Assembly: GCA_902801885.1 (NCBI GenBank)
Contig: CADCJX010000001.1
Coordinates: 191,961-255,960 of the forward strand
DNA from: an uncultured Bacteroidia bacterium
Lineage (GTDB): Bacteria; Bacteroidota; Bacteroidia; Bacteroidales; UBA932
DNA length: 64,000 nt
Direction of reading: 5' to 3'
The notes beneath the pieces were generated by a model. That model worked only from the letters and a program-made list of their open reading frames with translations. It did not search any database and was not told where the DNA came from. Of the stretch, positions 8,518 to 16,739 are shown in pieces. A program made the translations under genes and the position numbers. The number at the start of each line of letters is the position of its first letter. Position 1 is the stretch's first letter.

Positions 8518-10443
8518 ATGCAAAACAACGAATATACAGAAGCCAACATAAAAACCCTGGAAGGAGTCGAACACATCAGGCGCCGCCCCGGAATGTACAT
8601 CGGAAGGCTCGGTAACGGAGCCAACCCGGGAGACGGCATCTATGTACTCCTCAAGGAAATCGTTGACAACTGCATCGACGAGTTCTCGGCCGGCTACGGC
8701 AACAAGGTCCTCATCGACATTGAGGACAAGCAGGTAAGGGTGCGTGATTTCGGTCGCGGTATCCCGCTCGGTTCCGTAGTAAAGGCTACCAGCGAACTCA
8801 ACACCGGTGGAAAATTCGATGACAAGGTCTTCAAGAAGTCAGTGGGACTCAACGGTGTCGGTACCAAGGCGGTCAACGCCCTGTCTGAGAAGTTCTACGT
8901 GGAGTCATTCCGCGATGGTGAGAGTTCTTGGGCCAGCTATGTCCGTGGCGAGCTCCAGGACAGCGGCAGGAAGGAAAAGGTCAGCGAGAAGAACGGAACG
9001 CTCGTGATATTCACTCCTGACAACGAGATGTTCGGAGGATTCGACTTCAACATGGACTACGTCGAGACCATGGTCAAGAATTACTCTTACCTCAAGAAGG
9101 GTCTCACTCTTGTCCTGAACGGAACCGCCTACAAATCTGACAACGGTCTCCTCGATCTCGTGCGCGAGAACATGTCAGAGACACCGCTTTACGAGCCGAT
9201 CCACCTTGAGGATGAAGACATCGAGGTCGTACTCACACACGGGAACTCTTATGGAGAGAACATAGCCTCCTTCGTCAACGGACAGAACACACGCGACGGA
9301 GGGACCCACCTGGCCGCCTTCAGGGAAGCGATCGCCAAGACGCTGAAGGATTATTTCAAGAAGGATTACAAACCGGAGGACTGCCGCCAGGGCATCATCG
9401 GAGCCATCAGCATACAGATCCAGGAACCAAACTTCGAAGGCCAGACAAAGACCAAGCTTGGGTCGACCTACATGTGGGAGAAGTACAAGACCGACGAAAA
9501 CGGTAAGAAAGTACAGAATCCGGACGGTTCCCTCGAGATAGACCGCGGGCCGACGATCAGGTCATTCGTCAACGATTTCGTAGCCAGGAACCTGGACAAC
9601 TACCTGAGGATCCATCTTGATGTCGTTCCTATCATAGAGAATAAGATCAAAGAGTCCCAGGCCGAGCGCGAAGAGATAGCCGGCATCCAGAAAAAGACCC
9701 GTGAAAGGAACAAGAAGGCGAATGTCTACAACCGCAAGCTTCGTGACTGCCGCTACCATTTCGGAGACAAGCTTCCGAAGGACAAGCAGGACCTGGCCGA
9801 ACAGACAAGCATATTCATCACTGAGGGAGATTCCGCTTCTGGCACGATCACCAAGGTACGCAACGCCAACTACCAGGCTGTTTTCAGCCTCAGGGGAAAG
9901 CCAATCAACTGCTATAAGGAAAGCAGGAAGAGGGTGGCGGAGAATGAGGAACTCAACCTCCTTATCTCTGCTCTCGGAGTAGAAGACGATCTCGACAACC
10001 TCCGCTACAACAACATTATCGTAGCGACTGATGCCGATGACGACGGAATGCACATCAGGATGCTTGTACTGACTTTCTTCATGAAGTACTATCCAGACCT
10101 GATCCGCCGCGGGCATGTCCACATCCTCCAGACTCCCCTGTTCAGGGTAGCCAACAAGAAGGAGAGACGGTACTGCTATTCCATAGAGGAAAAGGAAAAA
10201 GCGATCAAGGCTTTGAAGACCTCCGTCCAGATCACCAGGTTCAAGGGCCTTGGAGAAATATCTTCCGATGAATTCGTGGATTTCATAGGTGAGAACATGA
10301 GGCTTGACCTCGTGAAGCTTTCCGAAGAGGAATCGATCTCGGACATCATGGAGTTCTACATGGGCGACAACACGATCGACCGACAGAACTTCATCAGGGC
10401 TAACCTGAAATCCGAAGAAGAACTTGAAGACGTCAACATCTAA
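8518..10443 (+). CDS. parE: DNA topoisomerase IV subunit B (ParE)
   Basis: A 641-residue type IIA topoisomerase ATPase subunit. It has the GHKL ATP-binding motifs EIVDNCIDEFSAG, RDFGRGIP and VGLNGVGTKAVNAL in the first 125 residues. The TOPRIM motifs ITEGDSASG and DADDDGMHIRML follow in the C-terminal half. The length and the GKPINCYKE context fit the Bacteroidota ParE lineage rather than GyrB. With ParC it decatenates replicated chromosomes. ParC is not in this window. A phospholipid acyltransferase gene starts 13 bases downstream on the same strand. Confidence 0.9.
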   Translation: MQNNEYTEANIKTLEGVEHIRRRPGMYIGRLGNGANPGDGIYVLLKEIVDNCIDEFSAGYGNKVLIDIEDKQVRVRDFGRGIPLGSVVKATSELNTGGKFDDKVFKKSVGLNGVGTKAVNALSEKFYVESFRDGESSWASYVRGELQDSGRKEKVSEKNGTLVIFTPDNEMFGGFDFNMDYVETMVKNYSYLKKGLTLVLNGTAYKSDNGLLDLVRENMSETPLYEPIHLEDEDIEVVLTHGNSYGENIASFVNGQNTRDGGTHLAAFREAIAKTLKDYFKKDYKPEDCRQGIIGAISIQIQEPNFEGQTKTKLGSTYMWEKYKTDENGKKVQNPDGSLEIDRGPTIRSFVNDFVARNLDNYLRIHLDVVPIIENKIKESQAEREEIAGIQKKTRERNKKANVYNRKLRDCRYHFGDKLPKDKQDLAEQTSIFITEGDSASGTITKVRNANYQAVFSLRGKPINCYKESRKRVAENEELNLLISALGVEDDLDNLRYNNIIVATDADDDGMHIRMLVLTFFMKYYPDLIRRGHVHILQTPLFRVANKKERRYCYSIEEKEKAIKALKTSVQITRFKGLGEISSDEFVDFIGENMRLDLVKLSEEESISDIMEFYMGDNTIDRQNFIRANLKSEEELEDVNI

Positions 10444-10456
10444 ACTGTTTGAACGA

Positions 10457-11017
10457 ATGTCACGATGGGCTAAATTCTGTGGATGGCTATTGAAGAAGAT
10501 GGGATGGACAACCGTAGGCGGTCCTGTTCCTGAGAATAAGGCTATAATCCTGGGCGTCCCCCACACATCGGCCATGGATTTCGTCATTTCTTACCTGTTC
10601 TACACCCAGTTTGCCGCTCAGAAGGCCAGGGTCATGATCAAGAAGGAGTTTTTCTTCTGGCCTATCGGCCCGCTGATCAGGCGGATGGGTGGAGTACCTG
10701 TCGACAGGAGCAATGCCGCATCCATGGTCAAGAGCCTTATCGACCAGATGGAAGACCAGGAGACCTTCATCCTGGCCATAGCTCCCGAAGGGACACGCAA
10801 GGCCACCAAAAAGTGGAAGACCGGCTACCACCTCATAGCCAAGGCTGTCGGCTGTCCCTGCTACCTGGGCTATTTCGACTGGGGCAGGAAAAGAGTCAGT
10901 GTCGGAGAAAAAGTCGAACTGACCGACGATGCAAGGGCTGACACAGATAGGATACAGGGAATATACGAGGAAATGCACCTCCAGGGCAAGAATCCAGAAG
11001 GTTACATAACACATTAA
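10457..11017 (+). CDS. PlsC-type 1-acylglycerol-3-phosphate acyltransferase family protein
   Basis: A 186-residue lysophospholipid acyltransferase. Motif I is HTSAMD (H36-x4-D41), motif II lies around FWPIGPLIRRMGGVPVDRS, and motif III is APEGTRK. It would transfer an acyl chain to a lysophosphatidate-like acceptor at the inner membrane. It is shorter than classical PlsC and has no obvious N-terminal membrane anchor. The start at 10457 avoids the 20-base overlap with parE that the longer frame (10424) would need. An acyl-CoA synthetase gene starts 10 bases after it, which fits a lipid-related pair. Confidence 0.82.
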   Translation: MSRWAKFCGWLLKKMGWTTVGGPVPENKAIILGVPHTSAMDFVISYLFYTQFAAQKARVMIKKEFFFWPIGPLIRRMGGVPVDRSNAASMVKSLIDQMEDQETFILAIAPEGTRKATKKWKTGYHLIAKAVGCPCYLGYFDWGRKRVSVGEKVELTDDARADTDRIQGIYEEMHLQGKNPEGYITH

Positions 11018-11027
11018 CAGTCATCAG

Positions 11028-12713
11028 ATGACCAGGAACAGTTTGTTCAGGCCGAATAGGGAGGATTATGTCTCCACTCTCTCGAAGTTGTTCGAATACG
11101 CGACCACCTCTTTCCCCAAGAGACCGCTCTCCCGCTTCTTAGACGGTGGGCAGGAATACACCTATGACAGTTTCAAGCACAAATGCCTGGAGCTGTCCCA
11201 TCGGTTCAACCGGTTCGGCATCAGCGCCGGGGACAAGGTAGCGATACTTTCCAACAACATGCCCAACTGGACTGTGGCGATGTTTTCGTGCGTCCCCTTC
11301 GGAAGGGTCACCGTTCCCATCCTCCCGGATTCTTCCGAGAGCGAAGTGACCAACATCCTGATACACTCGGGATGCAAGGCAATATTCATCTCCAAGCGCC
11401 TCTTGAAAAAGCTTTCGGACGAGGTCAAGGACAGGCTGACTCTTGTCATAGACATTGAGACCTTCGATTTCATCAAGAAGGACGACCATGCCTTCACATG
11501 CGAAGGCCACTCTTCCGAGCCGCAGGCTGACGACCTGGCATCCATCATTTACACGTCCGGTACCTCCGGCAACGCCAAGGGCGTGATGCTCAGCCACAGG
11601 AATTTCTGCCAGAACATCATTGCAGCCTTCCATGCCCAGCCTGCTGGCAAGAAAGACAGGTGGCTTTCAATCCTGCCAATGTCCCACACCTACGAGATGG
11701 CCTTCAGTGTACTCTATCCCCTATTCGTAGGTGGATGCGTGTACTACATAAAGAAACCGCCGACACCCAACATCCTCATGGATGCCATGCAGAAGGTACG
11801 GCCGACCATAATGTGCGCCGTCCCCCTCATAATAGAGAAGGTTTACAGGAACAGCGTAGTCCCCACCATCTCCAAGAGCCGCACCCTCTCATGGATGAAA
11901 GAGAAGATGCCCAGGGTGCTATATTGGCTTGTAGGAAAGAAGTTGTACAAGTCATTCGGAGGAAAGTTGAAGTTCTTCGGCATTGGGGGCTCGAAGCTGG
12001 ACTCCACCGTCGAGGATTTCCTCCACAAGGCAAAGTTCCCTTATGCGATCGGTTACGGCCTGACCGAGACGGCTCCTCTGATAACGAACGCCTGTGTCGG
12101 AAAGACTGTAGTCGGTTCTATCGGAGTCCCTGCCTACAACGTACAGGTCAAGCTGCAGAATGTCGATCCGAAGACCGGCGAGGGAGAGATCGTCGCAAAG
12201 GGCGACAACGTCATGCTGGGTTACTACAGGGATCCTGAACGTACCCGCGCCGCCCTGACAGACGACGGATGGTTCCGAACCAACGACCTCGCTTGCATGG
12301 ACTCAAAAGGTCGCTATTACATCAAGGGCAGGCTCGGCAACATGATCGTAGGTCCTTCCGGTGAGAACATCTATCCCGAGGAGATCGAACAGGTCATCAA
12401 CAACATGAGGGGCGTCAACGAATCCCTTGTCATCGAGCGTGACGGCAAACTGGTCGCCCTGGTGAAGTTTGATGAGAACGTCATCGACTGGGGCATGATC
12501 GAGAAGGAGGAGAAGTTCTTCGAGAACCTGGAGTCCTGGAAGAAGGCCGTCCTGGACTATGTGAACAAGAGGGTCAGCAAACAATCAAACATCGGCGAGG
12601 TGGACGCCATGAAAGAGGACTTCGAGAAGACTGCTACGCAGAAGATCCGCCGCTTCAAGTACAAGTCCTTCAAGCCCGAGGACGGGCAAAGCGAAGAAAA
12701 AAAGGAAAACTAA
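11028..12713 (+). CDS. AMP-forming long-chain acyl-CoA synthetase-like protein
   Basis: A 561-residue ANL-superfamily adenylating enzyme. The P-loop IIYTSGTSGNAKGVMLSH is at about 173-190, the A5-type motif is IGYGLTETAPL, and the A8 region includes GRLGNMIVGPSGENIYPEEIE. It activates a carboxylic acid, probably a long-chain fatty acid, as acyl-AMP and then usually as acyl-CoA. It directly follows an acyltransferase gene, so activated acyl chains may feed that step; this is inference. The end overlaps the convergent GH43 gene by 4 bases. Confidence 0.87.
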   Translation: MTRNSLFRPNREDYVSTLSKLFEYATTSFPKRPLSRFLDGGQEYTYDSFKHKCLELSHRFNRFGISAGDKVAILSNNMPNWTVAMFSCVPFGRVTVPILPDSSESEVTNILIHSGCKAIFISKRLLKKLSDEVKDRLTLVIDIETFDFIKKDDHAFTCEGHSSEPQADDLASIIYTSGTSGNAKGVMLSHRNFCQNIIAAFHAQPAGKKDRWLSILPMSHTYEMAFSVLYPLFVGGCVYYIKKPPTPNILMDAMQKVRPTIMCAVPLIIEKVYRNSVVPTISKSRTLSWMKEKMPRVLYWLVGKKLYKSFGGKLKFFGIGGSKLDSTVEDFLHKAKFPYAIGYGLTETAPLITNACVGKTVVGSIGVPAYNVQVKLQNVDPKTGEGEIVAKGDNVMLGYYRDPERTRAALTDDGWFRTNDLACMDSKGRYYIKGRLGNMIVGPSGENIYPEEIEQVINNMRGVNESLVIERDGKLVALVKFDENVIDWGMIEKEEKFFENLESWKKAVLDYVNKRVSKQSNIGEVDAMKEDFEKTATQKIRRFKYKSFKPEDGQSEEKKEN

Positions 12714-13792
12714 GGTTCGATATTCTCGAAATACGGGGCCTCTCCGGATGTCGAAGGGGTTCCGTTTCCTATGACGGGCCATCCCTCCTCATCCCAGTAG
12801 ACTCTGTCCAGAAGCAGGCAGCGGCCGTTGTAGTCATTGCCTTTCCAATAAGAATGGTACAGGATCCAGTCATTTCCTGCATCATCGGTGATGATGTTGG
12901 AATTGTGACCTGGGCCGACGAACACCTTGTCCTCCGAGGACTGGAGGATCTGAGTGTCATAAGTAGCCAGATCATGGATCATGGACTGACCGTCCCTGGC
13001 GAAGAAAGGGCCGTGGGGTGACTTGGAGCGGCCGACAGCGACATGATAGTCACTTGTGGCCCCGCGGCAGCAACGGCCTTCGGAGACGAAGAGGTAGACA
13101 TAGCCGTCGCGGACATGGGCATACACACCCTCCTGGTCGTTGCCCGCCACCTTCAGGGGTTCCGACCTGGTGTTGATCGACAGGCCGTCGTCGGTAAGCT
13201 GGATTATGAATATTCCGCTGCCCGCATAGACACTCCCCCAGTACATGTATTTCTTGCCCTTCCACTCGAAAAGATTGGGATCTATGGAGTTCACGATACC
13301 GGTGTTCTCATAGCTGATCATAATCCCGTGATCTTCGAAGGGACCGGTCGGGGAATCTGAAGTAGCCACTCCGGTCGCCCTGGGCGCATGCGATTCCGGA
13401 CCGCCGGTCCAGGAGCCTCCGCCCAACGCATAATAAAGATAGTACTTCCCGTCCACATAGTGCACGTCCGGAGCCCATGTCCTGTAACCAGGGCGCCATT
13501 CTGGGCACTTACCGGCGAAGGCATCCGCTACGAACTCCCAGTCCACCAGGTTTTTCGAACGGTACACCGGAATGTAGGCAGTTCCATTGGTGAGTTCAGA
13601 AGAAGTGAGGGTGGAATAGACATAGAACCATCCATCACGCTCCCTGTTGTCAAGTACGTAAGGATCGGGACAGTTGGCCCTGAGGACAGGGTTCTCGTAA
13701 GTTGCAGCAGGCGTCTCAGGGCGTCCGGTACTGCACGATATTGCGAGCAGGGCAAGGCATGTAGGAACAAGGATTCTGCAGATAGACTTCAT
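12710..13792 (-). CDS. Glycoside hydrolase family 43-type arabinosidase/xylosidase, lipoprotein
   Basis: A 360-residue protein with a lipoprotein signal (LLAISCS, Cys at 20) and a five-bladed beta-propeller. The GH43 signatures are NCPDPYVL (catalytic base Asp), SIDPNLF (middle Asp) and NDQEGVYAHV (probable general-acid Glu). Members release arabinose or xylose from plant polysaccharides; which one cannot be decided here. No SusC/D pair is adjacent, so it is an orphan enzyme. The 3' end overlaps the convergent acyl-CoA synthetase by 4 bases and no terminator separates the two. Confidence 0.88.
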   Translation of the reverse strand: MKSICRILVPTCLALLAISCSTGRPETPAATYENPVLRANCPDPYVLDNRERDGWFYVYSTLTSSELTNGTAYIPVYRSKNLVDWEFVADAFAGKCPEWRPGYRTWAPDVHYVDGKYYLYYALGGGSWTGGPESHAPRATGVATSDSPTGPFEDHGIMISYENTGIVNSIDPNLFEWKGKKYMYWGSVYAGSGIFIIQLTDDGLSINTRSEPLKVAGNDQEGVYAHVRDGYVYLFVSEGRCCRGATSDYHVAVGRSKSPHGPFFARDGQSMIHDLATYDTQILQSSEDKVFVGPGHNSNIITDDAGNDWILYHSYWKGNDYNGRCLLLDRVYWDEEGWPVIGNGTPSTSGEAPYFENIEP

Positions 13793-13826
13793 GATCTTAT
13801 GTGGTTTTACCGCAATATAATAAAAA

Positions 13827-13853
13827 ACGGTCGCCGTTCAAAACAGCGACCGT
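13827..13853 (-). terminator. Intrinsic terminator of the rpsF-rpsR-rplI operon
   Basis: An 8-bp perfect stem (13827-13834 with 13846-13853) with an 11-base loop. On the minus strand it is followed by TTTTTTATTATA. It lies 25 bases past the rplI stop. Confidence 0.85.
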
Positions 13854-13878
13854 AAAATTAAAGACAAGTATTATCCTC

Positions 13879-14325
13879 TTAGGCCTCGGCCTCGACGATG
13901 AACTTGACAGCGGCCTTGACAGCCCTGTAGCACTTGACTGTACCTTCGTACTCACCAAGAGCCTTGATATCCTCGGGGATGGTGATGTTCTTCTTCTCAA
14001 CCTCGATACCGGCTGCCTTGAGAGCTTCCTCGATCTGGGCGGAAGTCACTGAACCGTAGATCTTGCCACTTTCGCTGACCTTGACGGCAACCTTGACGGG
14101 CGTAGCCTCGATCTTTGCGGCAAGAGCCTCGGCGTCAGCTACAAGCTTAGCCTCCTTATGAGCCCTCTGACGCTTGGTCTCCTCAAGCTGCTTGAGAGCA
14201 GAAGGAGTAGCGACAGTAGCAAATCCCTGGGGGATCAGGTAATTCTGAGCGTAACCACCCTTTACCTCTACCACATCACCGGCCTCGCCGAGATTGGCAA
14301 CTTCTTTCTTCAAAATGATCTTCAT
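13879..14325 (-). CDS. rplI: 50S ribosomal protein L9
   Basis: 148 residues with the L9 N-terminal signature KGGYAQNYLIPQGFA (about 22-36), a central connecting helix rich in Lys/Glu, and the C-terminal RNA-binding domain. The length is normal. L9 binds 23S rRNA domain V at the L1 stalk base. It is the last gene of the S6-S18-L9 operon, 15 bases after rpsR, and is followed by a clear terminator. Confidence 0.97.
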   Translation of the reverse strand: MKIILKKEVANLGEAGDVVEVKGGYAQNYLIPQGFATVATPSALKQLEETKRQRAHKEAKLVADAEALAAKIEATPVKVAVKVSESGKIYGSVTSAQIEEALKAAGIEVEKKNITIPEDIKALGEYEGTVKCYRAVKAAVKFIVEAEA

Positions 14326-14340
14326 GATTGCGCTCTCCTA

Positions 14341-14619
14341 TTATTTAAGAAGGTCGGTAACATACGGAAGCAGAGCAAGTGAGCGGGCCCTCTTGACGGC
14401 CTGTGCAACCTTCCTCTGGAACTTGAGGGAAGTACCGGTGATACGGCGGGGAAGAATCTTACCCTGCTCGTTGAGGAACTTCTTGAGGAACTCAGGATCC
14501 TTGTAATCAACGTACTTGATGCCTGCCTTCTTGAAACGGCAGTACTTCTTCTTTCTGACCTCGACTGTAGGAGGGTTCAGATAGCGGATGCCAGCATTCT
14601 GTGAATCATTCTGTGCCAT
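14341..14619 (-). CDS. rpsR: 30S ribosomal protein S18
   Basis: 92 residues matching S18: [18 protein letters not shown] followed by [19 protein letters not shown] and [12 protein letters not shown]18 binds the central domain of 16S rRNA as a heterodimer with S6, which is encoded 17 bases upstream. The S6-S18 complex is also the known ligand of leader RNAs that autoregulate this operon in many bacteria; see the hairpin at 15088-15125. Confidence 0.97.
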   Translation of the reverse strand: MAQNDSQNAGIRYLNPPTVEVRKKKYCRFKKAGIKYVDYKDPEFLKKFLNEQGKILPRRITGTSLKFQRKVAQAVKRARSLALLPYVTDLLK

Positions 14620-14636
14620 AGTGATATCCTCCTTGA

Positions 14637-15056
14637 TTAAGCGTTGTTCTCTTCAGTGGTCTCTTCAGGCTGTGCAGGGACTTCCTCTTCTACCTTGACT
14701 TCCTCAGTCTTGGCAGCGGCAGCCTTGCCACGGTTCTGCCTGCGGCGCTCGGCATATTCGACTGCGTCCTTGTCGAGGGCGACGGTAAGGAACCTGATGA
14801 TCCTCTCGTCACGGAAATACTGGGTCTCCAGGGTCTCGACGAAAGTAGGCTCAGCCTTGAACTGGATAAGATAATAGAAGCCGGAGGTCTTGTGCTGGAT
14901 AGGATAAGCCAGCTGACGGAGTCCCCAGTCCTCTTCGTACACAACTTCACCACCGTTGTCAGCGATGAGCTTGGTGTACTTTGCAACCGCTTCCTTCATC
15001 TGTTGTTCAGACAAAACGGGAGTAGCGATGAAAACGGTCTCGTACTGTTTTAACAT
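14637..15056 (-). CDS. rpsF: 30S ribosomal protein S6
   Basis: 139 residues starting [17 protein letters not shown], with the S6 ferredoxin-like fold ([20 protein letters not shown]) to about residue 95. An acidic tail rich in Glu and Val follows, as often in Bacteroidota S6. The frame stays open up to 15137, but that longer start lies upstream of the promoter box at 15126-15133, so ATG 15056 is the start. It is the first gene of the S6-S18-L9 operon. Confidence 0.96.
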   Translation of the reverse strand: MLKQYETVFIATPVLSEQQMKEAVAKYTKLIADNGGEVVYEEDWGLRQLAYPIQHKTSGFYYLIQFKAEPTFVETLETQYFRDERIIRFLTVALDKDAVEYAERRRQNRGKAAAAKTEEVKVEEEVPAQPEETTEENNA

Positions 15057-15087
15057 TTGATGTAATTTTTTGATAATAAATAAAATA

Positions 15088-15125
15088 CAGTCCTTTCGGG
15101 AACGTATGCCAACCCAAAAGGACTG
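15088..15125 (-). promoter_or_regulatory. Candidate S6:S18-type ribosomal protein leader hairpin
   Basis: In the leader just upstream of rpsF, a perfect 9-bp stem (15117-15125 with 15088-15096) encloses an inner GGG/CCC helix (15098-15100 with 15113-15115) with single unpaired bases between the helices. A hairpin with an internal bulge at this place is what the S6:S18 autoregulatory leader looks like in other phyla. No T-tract follows, so it is not a terminator. The outer bases may precede the transcription start, leaving a shorter stem. Confidence 0.5.
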
Positions 15126-15133
15126 CAAATATA
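15126..15133 (-). promoter_or_regulatory. -7 promoter box for rpsF-rpsR-rplI
   Basis: The minus-strand sequence TATATTTG matches TAnnTTTG and lies 69 bases upstream of the rpsF ATG. The leader hairpin begins right after it. Confidence 0.65.
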
Positions 15134-15159
15134 GCAATTATTCCTGAATCCGCAAAAGA

Positions 15160-16617
15160 TTATTTCTCAGGAATATTCTCCAGTACGGCGGTGAGGTAAT
15201 GCCAGGTACGCTCGACTGATGCGATGTTGACCCTCTCGTCCGGAGAATGGGGGTACTTGATTGTAGGTCCGACCGAAACCATCTCCCAGTTAGGGTACTT
15301 GGCACCCATGATGGCGCACTCGAGCCCTCCGTGGGTAGCCATGATCTTCATCTCGTGTCCGTAAACCTTCTTGAACTGCTCCATCATCACCTTGTTCATC
15401 GGAGTGTCGAGTTTCGGAGTCCAACCGCTATAGCCACCCTTGAACTCGATGCTGTCGGCACCTGCAAGTTCGAAGATGCATCCTACACGCACGGCCAGGT
15501 CTTCCTTGGCTGTGTCGACGGCGCTGCGCATCAGACTGTGGACAGTGATGCGGCCTTTCTCGGTGCGTACGATGGCCAGGTTGATGGAGGTCTCAGTCAG
15601 GCCGGGCATGCTCTGGCTCATCCTGATCACATTGGAAGGGCAGGCGATGATAGCCTTGACGGCACGTTCCATCACAGAAGACTGGATGAACTTCTCAGGT
15701 ACAGGAATAGCATCCACGTAGAGGGCTGCACCAGGATCGGAATCGATGAACTCGGCCTTGACCTCGGCGAATATCTTGTCGATCAGTTCTCGGGCACCCT
15801 GGAACTCTGCCTCGGGTATGATGACGTCAGCAACAGCCTCGAAAGGAATGGCGTTGCGGAGCGAACCACCTGTGAAGGAAGCCACCCTTGCACCCTTGAC
15901 CTCGATCAAAGGATAGAGGATACGGGCCATCACCTTGTTGGCATTGGCCCGGTAAAGGCTGATGTCCATTCCGGAATGTCCGCCCTGGAGACCCTTTACG
16001 CTCAGCCTCAGGGCTTTCTGGCCTGCAGGAGTCTTGTATGTACGGTACTTGAAGGTTGCAGATGCATCGAGTCCGCCGGCGCAGCCGACACAGAGTTCAC
16101 CTTCTTCCTCGGAATCCAGGTTGAGGAGGATGTCTCCCTTGAGGATGCCGGGTTTCAGGGCATTTGCTCCTGTCATTCCGGTCTCTTCATCGTAGGTGAT
16201 GAGGGCCTCGAGAGGACCGTGCTTCAAAGTCTTGTCCTGAAGGACGGAAAGAGCGAGAGCGACACCTATTCCGTTGTCGGCACCAAGGGTGGTACCCTTG
16301 GCTGTAACCCACTCACCGTCAATTTCGGTCTCTATGGGATCGGTAAGGAAGTCGTGCTTCGTGTCAGCAGTCTTCTGGGGGACCATGTCCATGTGGGCCT
16401 GCATGATCACGCCCTTGCGGTTCTCGAATCCCGGAGTTGCAGGCTTTGTGAATATGATGTTGCCGGTGTCGTCACGCTTGACGTCCACACCGTGGTCCTT
16501 ACCCCACTGAAGGAGGTATTCCTGAACCTTGCCCTCATGCTTTGACGGACGGGGCACCCTTGTAAGGCCATAGAAGTTCTCCCAAACGGCCTTCGGTTCT
16601 AAATCTCTGATTGTCAT
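15160..16617 (-). CDS. pepD: Aminoacyl-histidine dipeptidase (M20 family, PepD-type)
   Basis: A 485-residue M20C metallopeptidase. Zinc-ligand and catalytic motifs are MQAHMDMVPQ (His and Asp), GTTLGADNGIG, YDEETGMTGA (catalytic Glu and ligand), LDSEEEGELCVGCAGG and the C-terminal ATHGGLECA (ligand His). No signal peptide is seen, so it is cytosolic. It hydrolyses dipeptides such as Xaa-His and recycles imported peptides. A peptide transporter of the POT family is encoded nearby at 18.8 kb. The upstream gap to DUF4831 holds a short repeat element, described separately. Confidence 0.93.
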   Translation of the reverse strand: MTIRDLEPKAVWENFYGLTRVPRPSKHEGKVQEYLLQWGKDHGVDVKRDDTGNIIFTKPATPGFENRKGVIMQAHMDMVPQKTADTKHDFLTDPIETEIDGEWVTAKGTTLGADNGIGVALALSVLQDKTLKHGPLEALITYDEETGMTGANALKPGILKGDILLNLDSEEEGELCVGCAGGLDASATFKYRTYKTPAGQKALRLSVKGLQGGHSGMDISLYRANANKVMARILYPLIEVKGARVASFTGGSLRNAIPFEAVADVIIPEAEFQGARELIDKIFAEVKAEFIDSDPGAALYVDAIPVPEKFIQSSVMERAVKAIIACPSNVIRMSQSMPGLTETSINLAIVRTEKGRITVHSLMRSAVDTAKEDLAVRVGCIFELAGADSIEFKGGYSGWTPKLDTPMNKVMMEQFKKVYGHEMKIMATHGGLECAIMGAKYPNWEMVSVGPTIKYPHSPDERVNIASVERTWHYLTAVLENIPEK

Positions 16618-16640
16618 AATGTTATTTGATTTGTGGATTA

Positions 16641-16739
16641 AGATTCTTCACTTCGTTCAGAATGACATTGTACTTCGTTCAGAATGACATTGTCATCTTG
16701 AGCCGCGAAGCGGCGAAAGATCTAAATGCGGCAAAAGAT
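16641..16739. repeat. Dispersed palindromic repeat element (REP/MITE-like)
   Basis: The stretch between DUF4831 and pepD begins with AGATTCTTCACTTCGTTCAG and ends with reverse-complement-like sequence (TGTCATCTTGAGC... AAAGATCT), an imperfect palindrome with GAATGACA/TGTCAT cores. Related copies occur at 55254-55312 and 57273-57303. A 22-base unit is repeated in tandem inside it. Confidence 0.65.
16650..16693. repeat. Perfect tandem duplication of a 22-base unit
   Basis: Positions 16650-16671 and 16672-16693 are identical 22-base copies (each begins ACTTCGTTCAGAATGACA). They form the left arm of the larger palindromic element. Confidence 0.85.

Noticed and set aside
9562..10587. Long open frame of 341 codons on the minus strand
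   Set aside because: Antisense to parE. Hydrophobic runs arise from reading the coding strand backwards, and the TOPRIM motifs fix the real frame.
15247..16545. Long open frame of 432 codons on the plus strand
   Set aside because: It is entirely antisense to pepD, lacks any recognisable motif, and the pepD frame has clear zinc-site residues.
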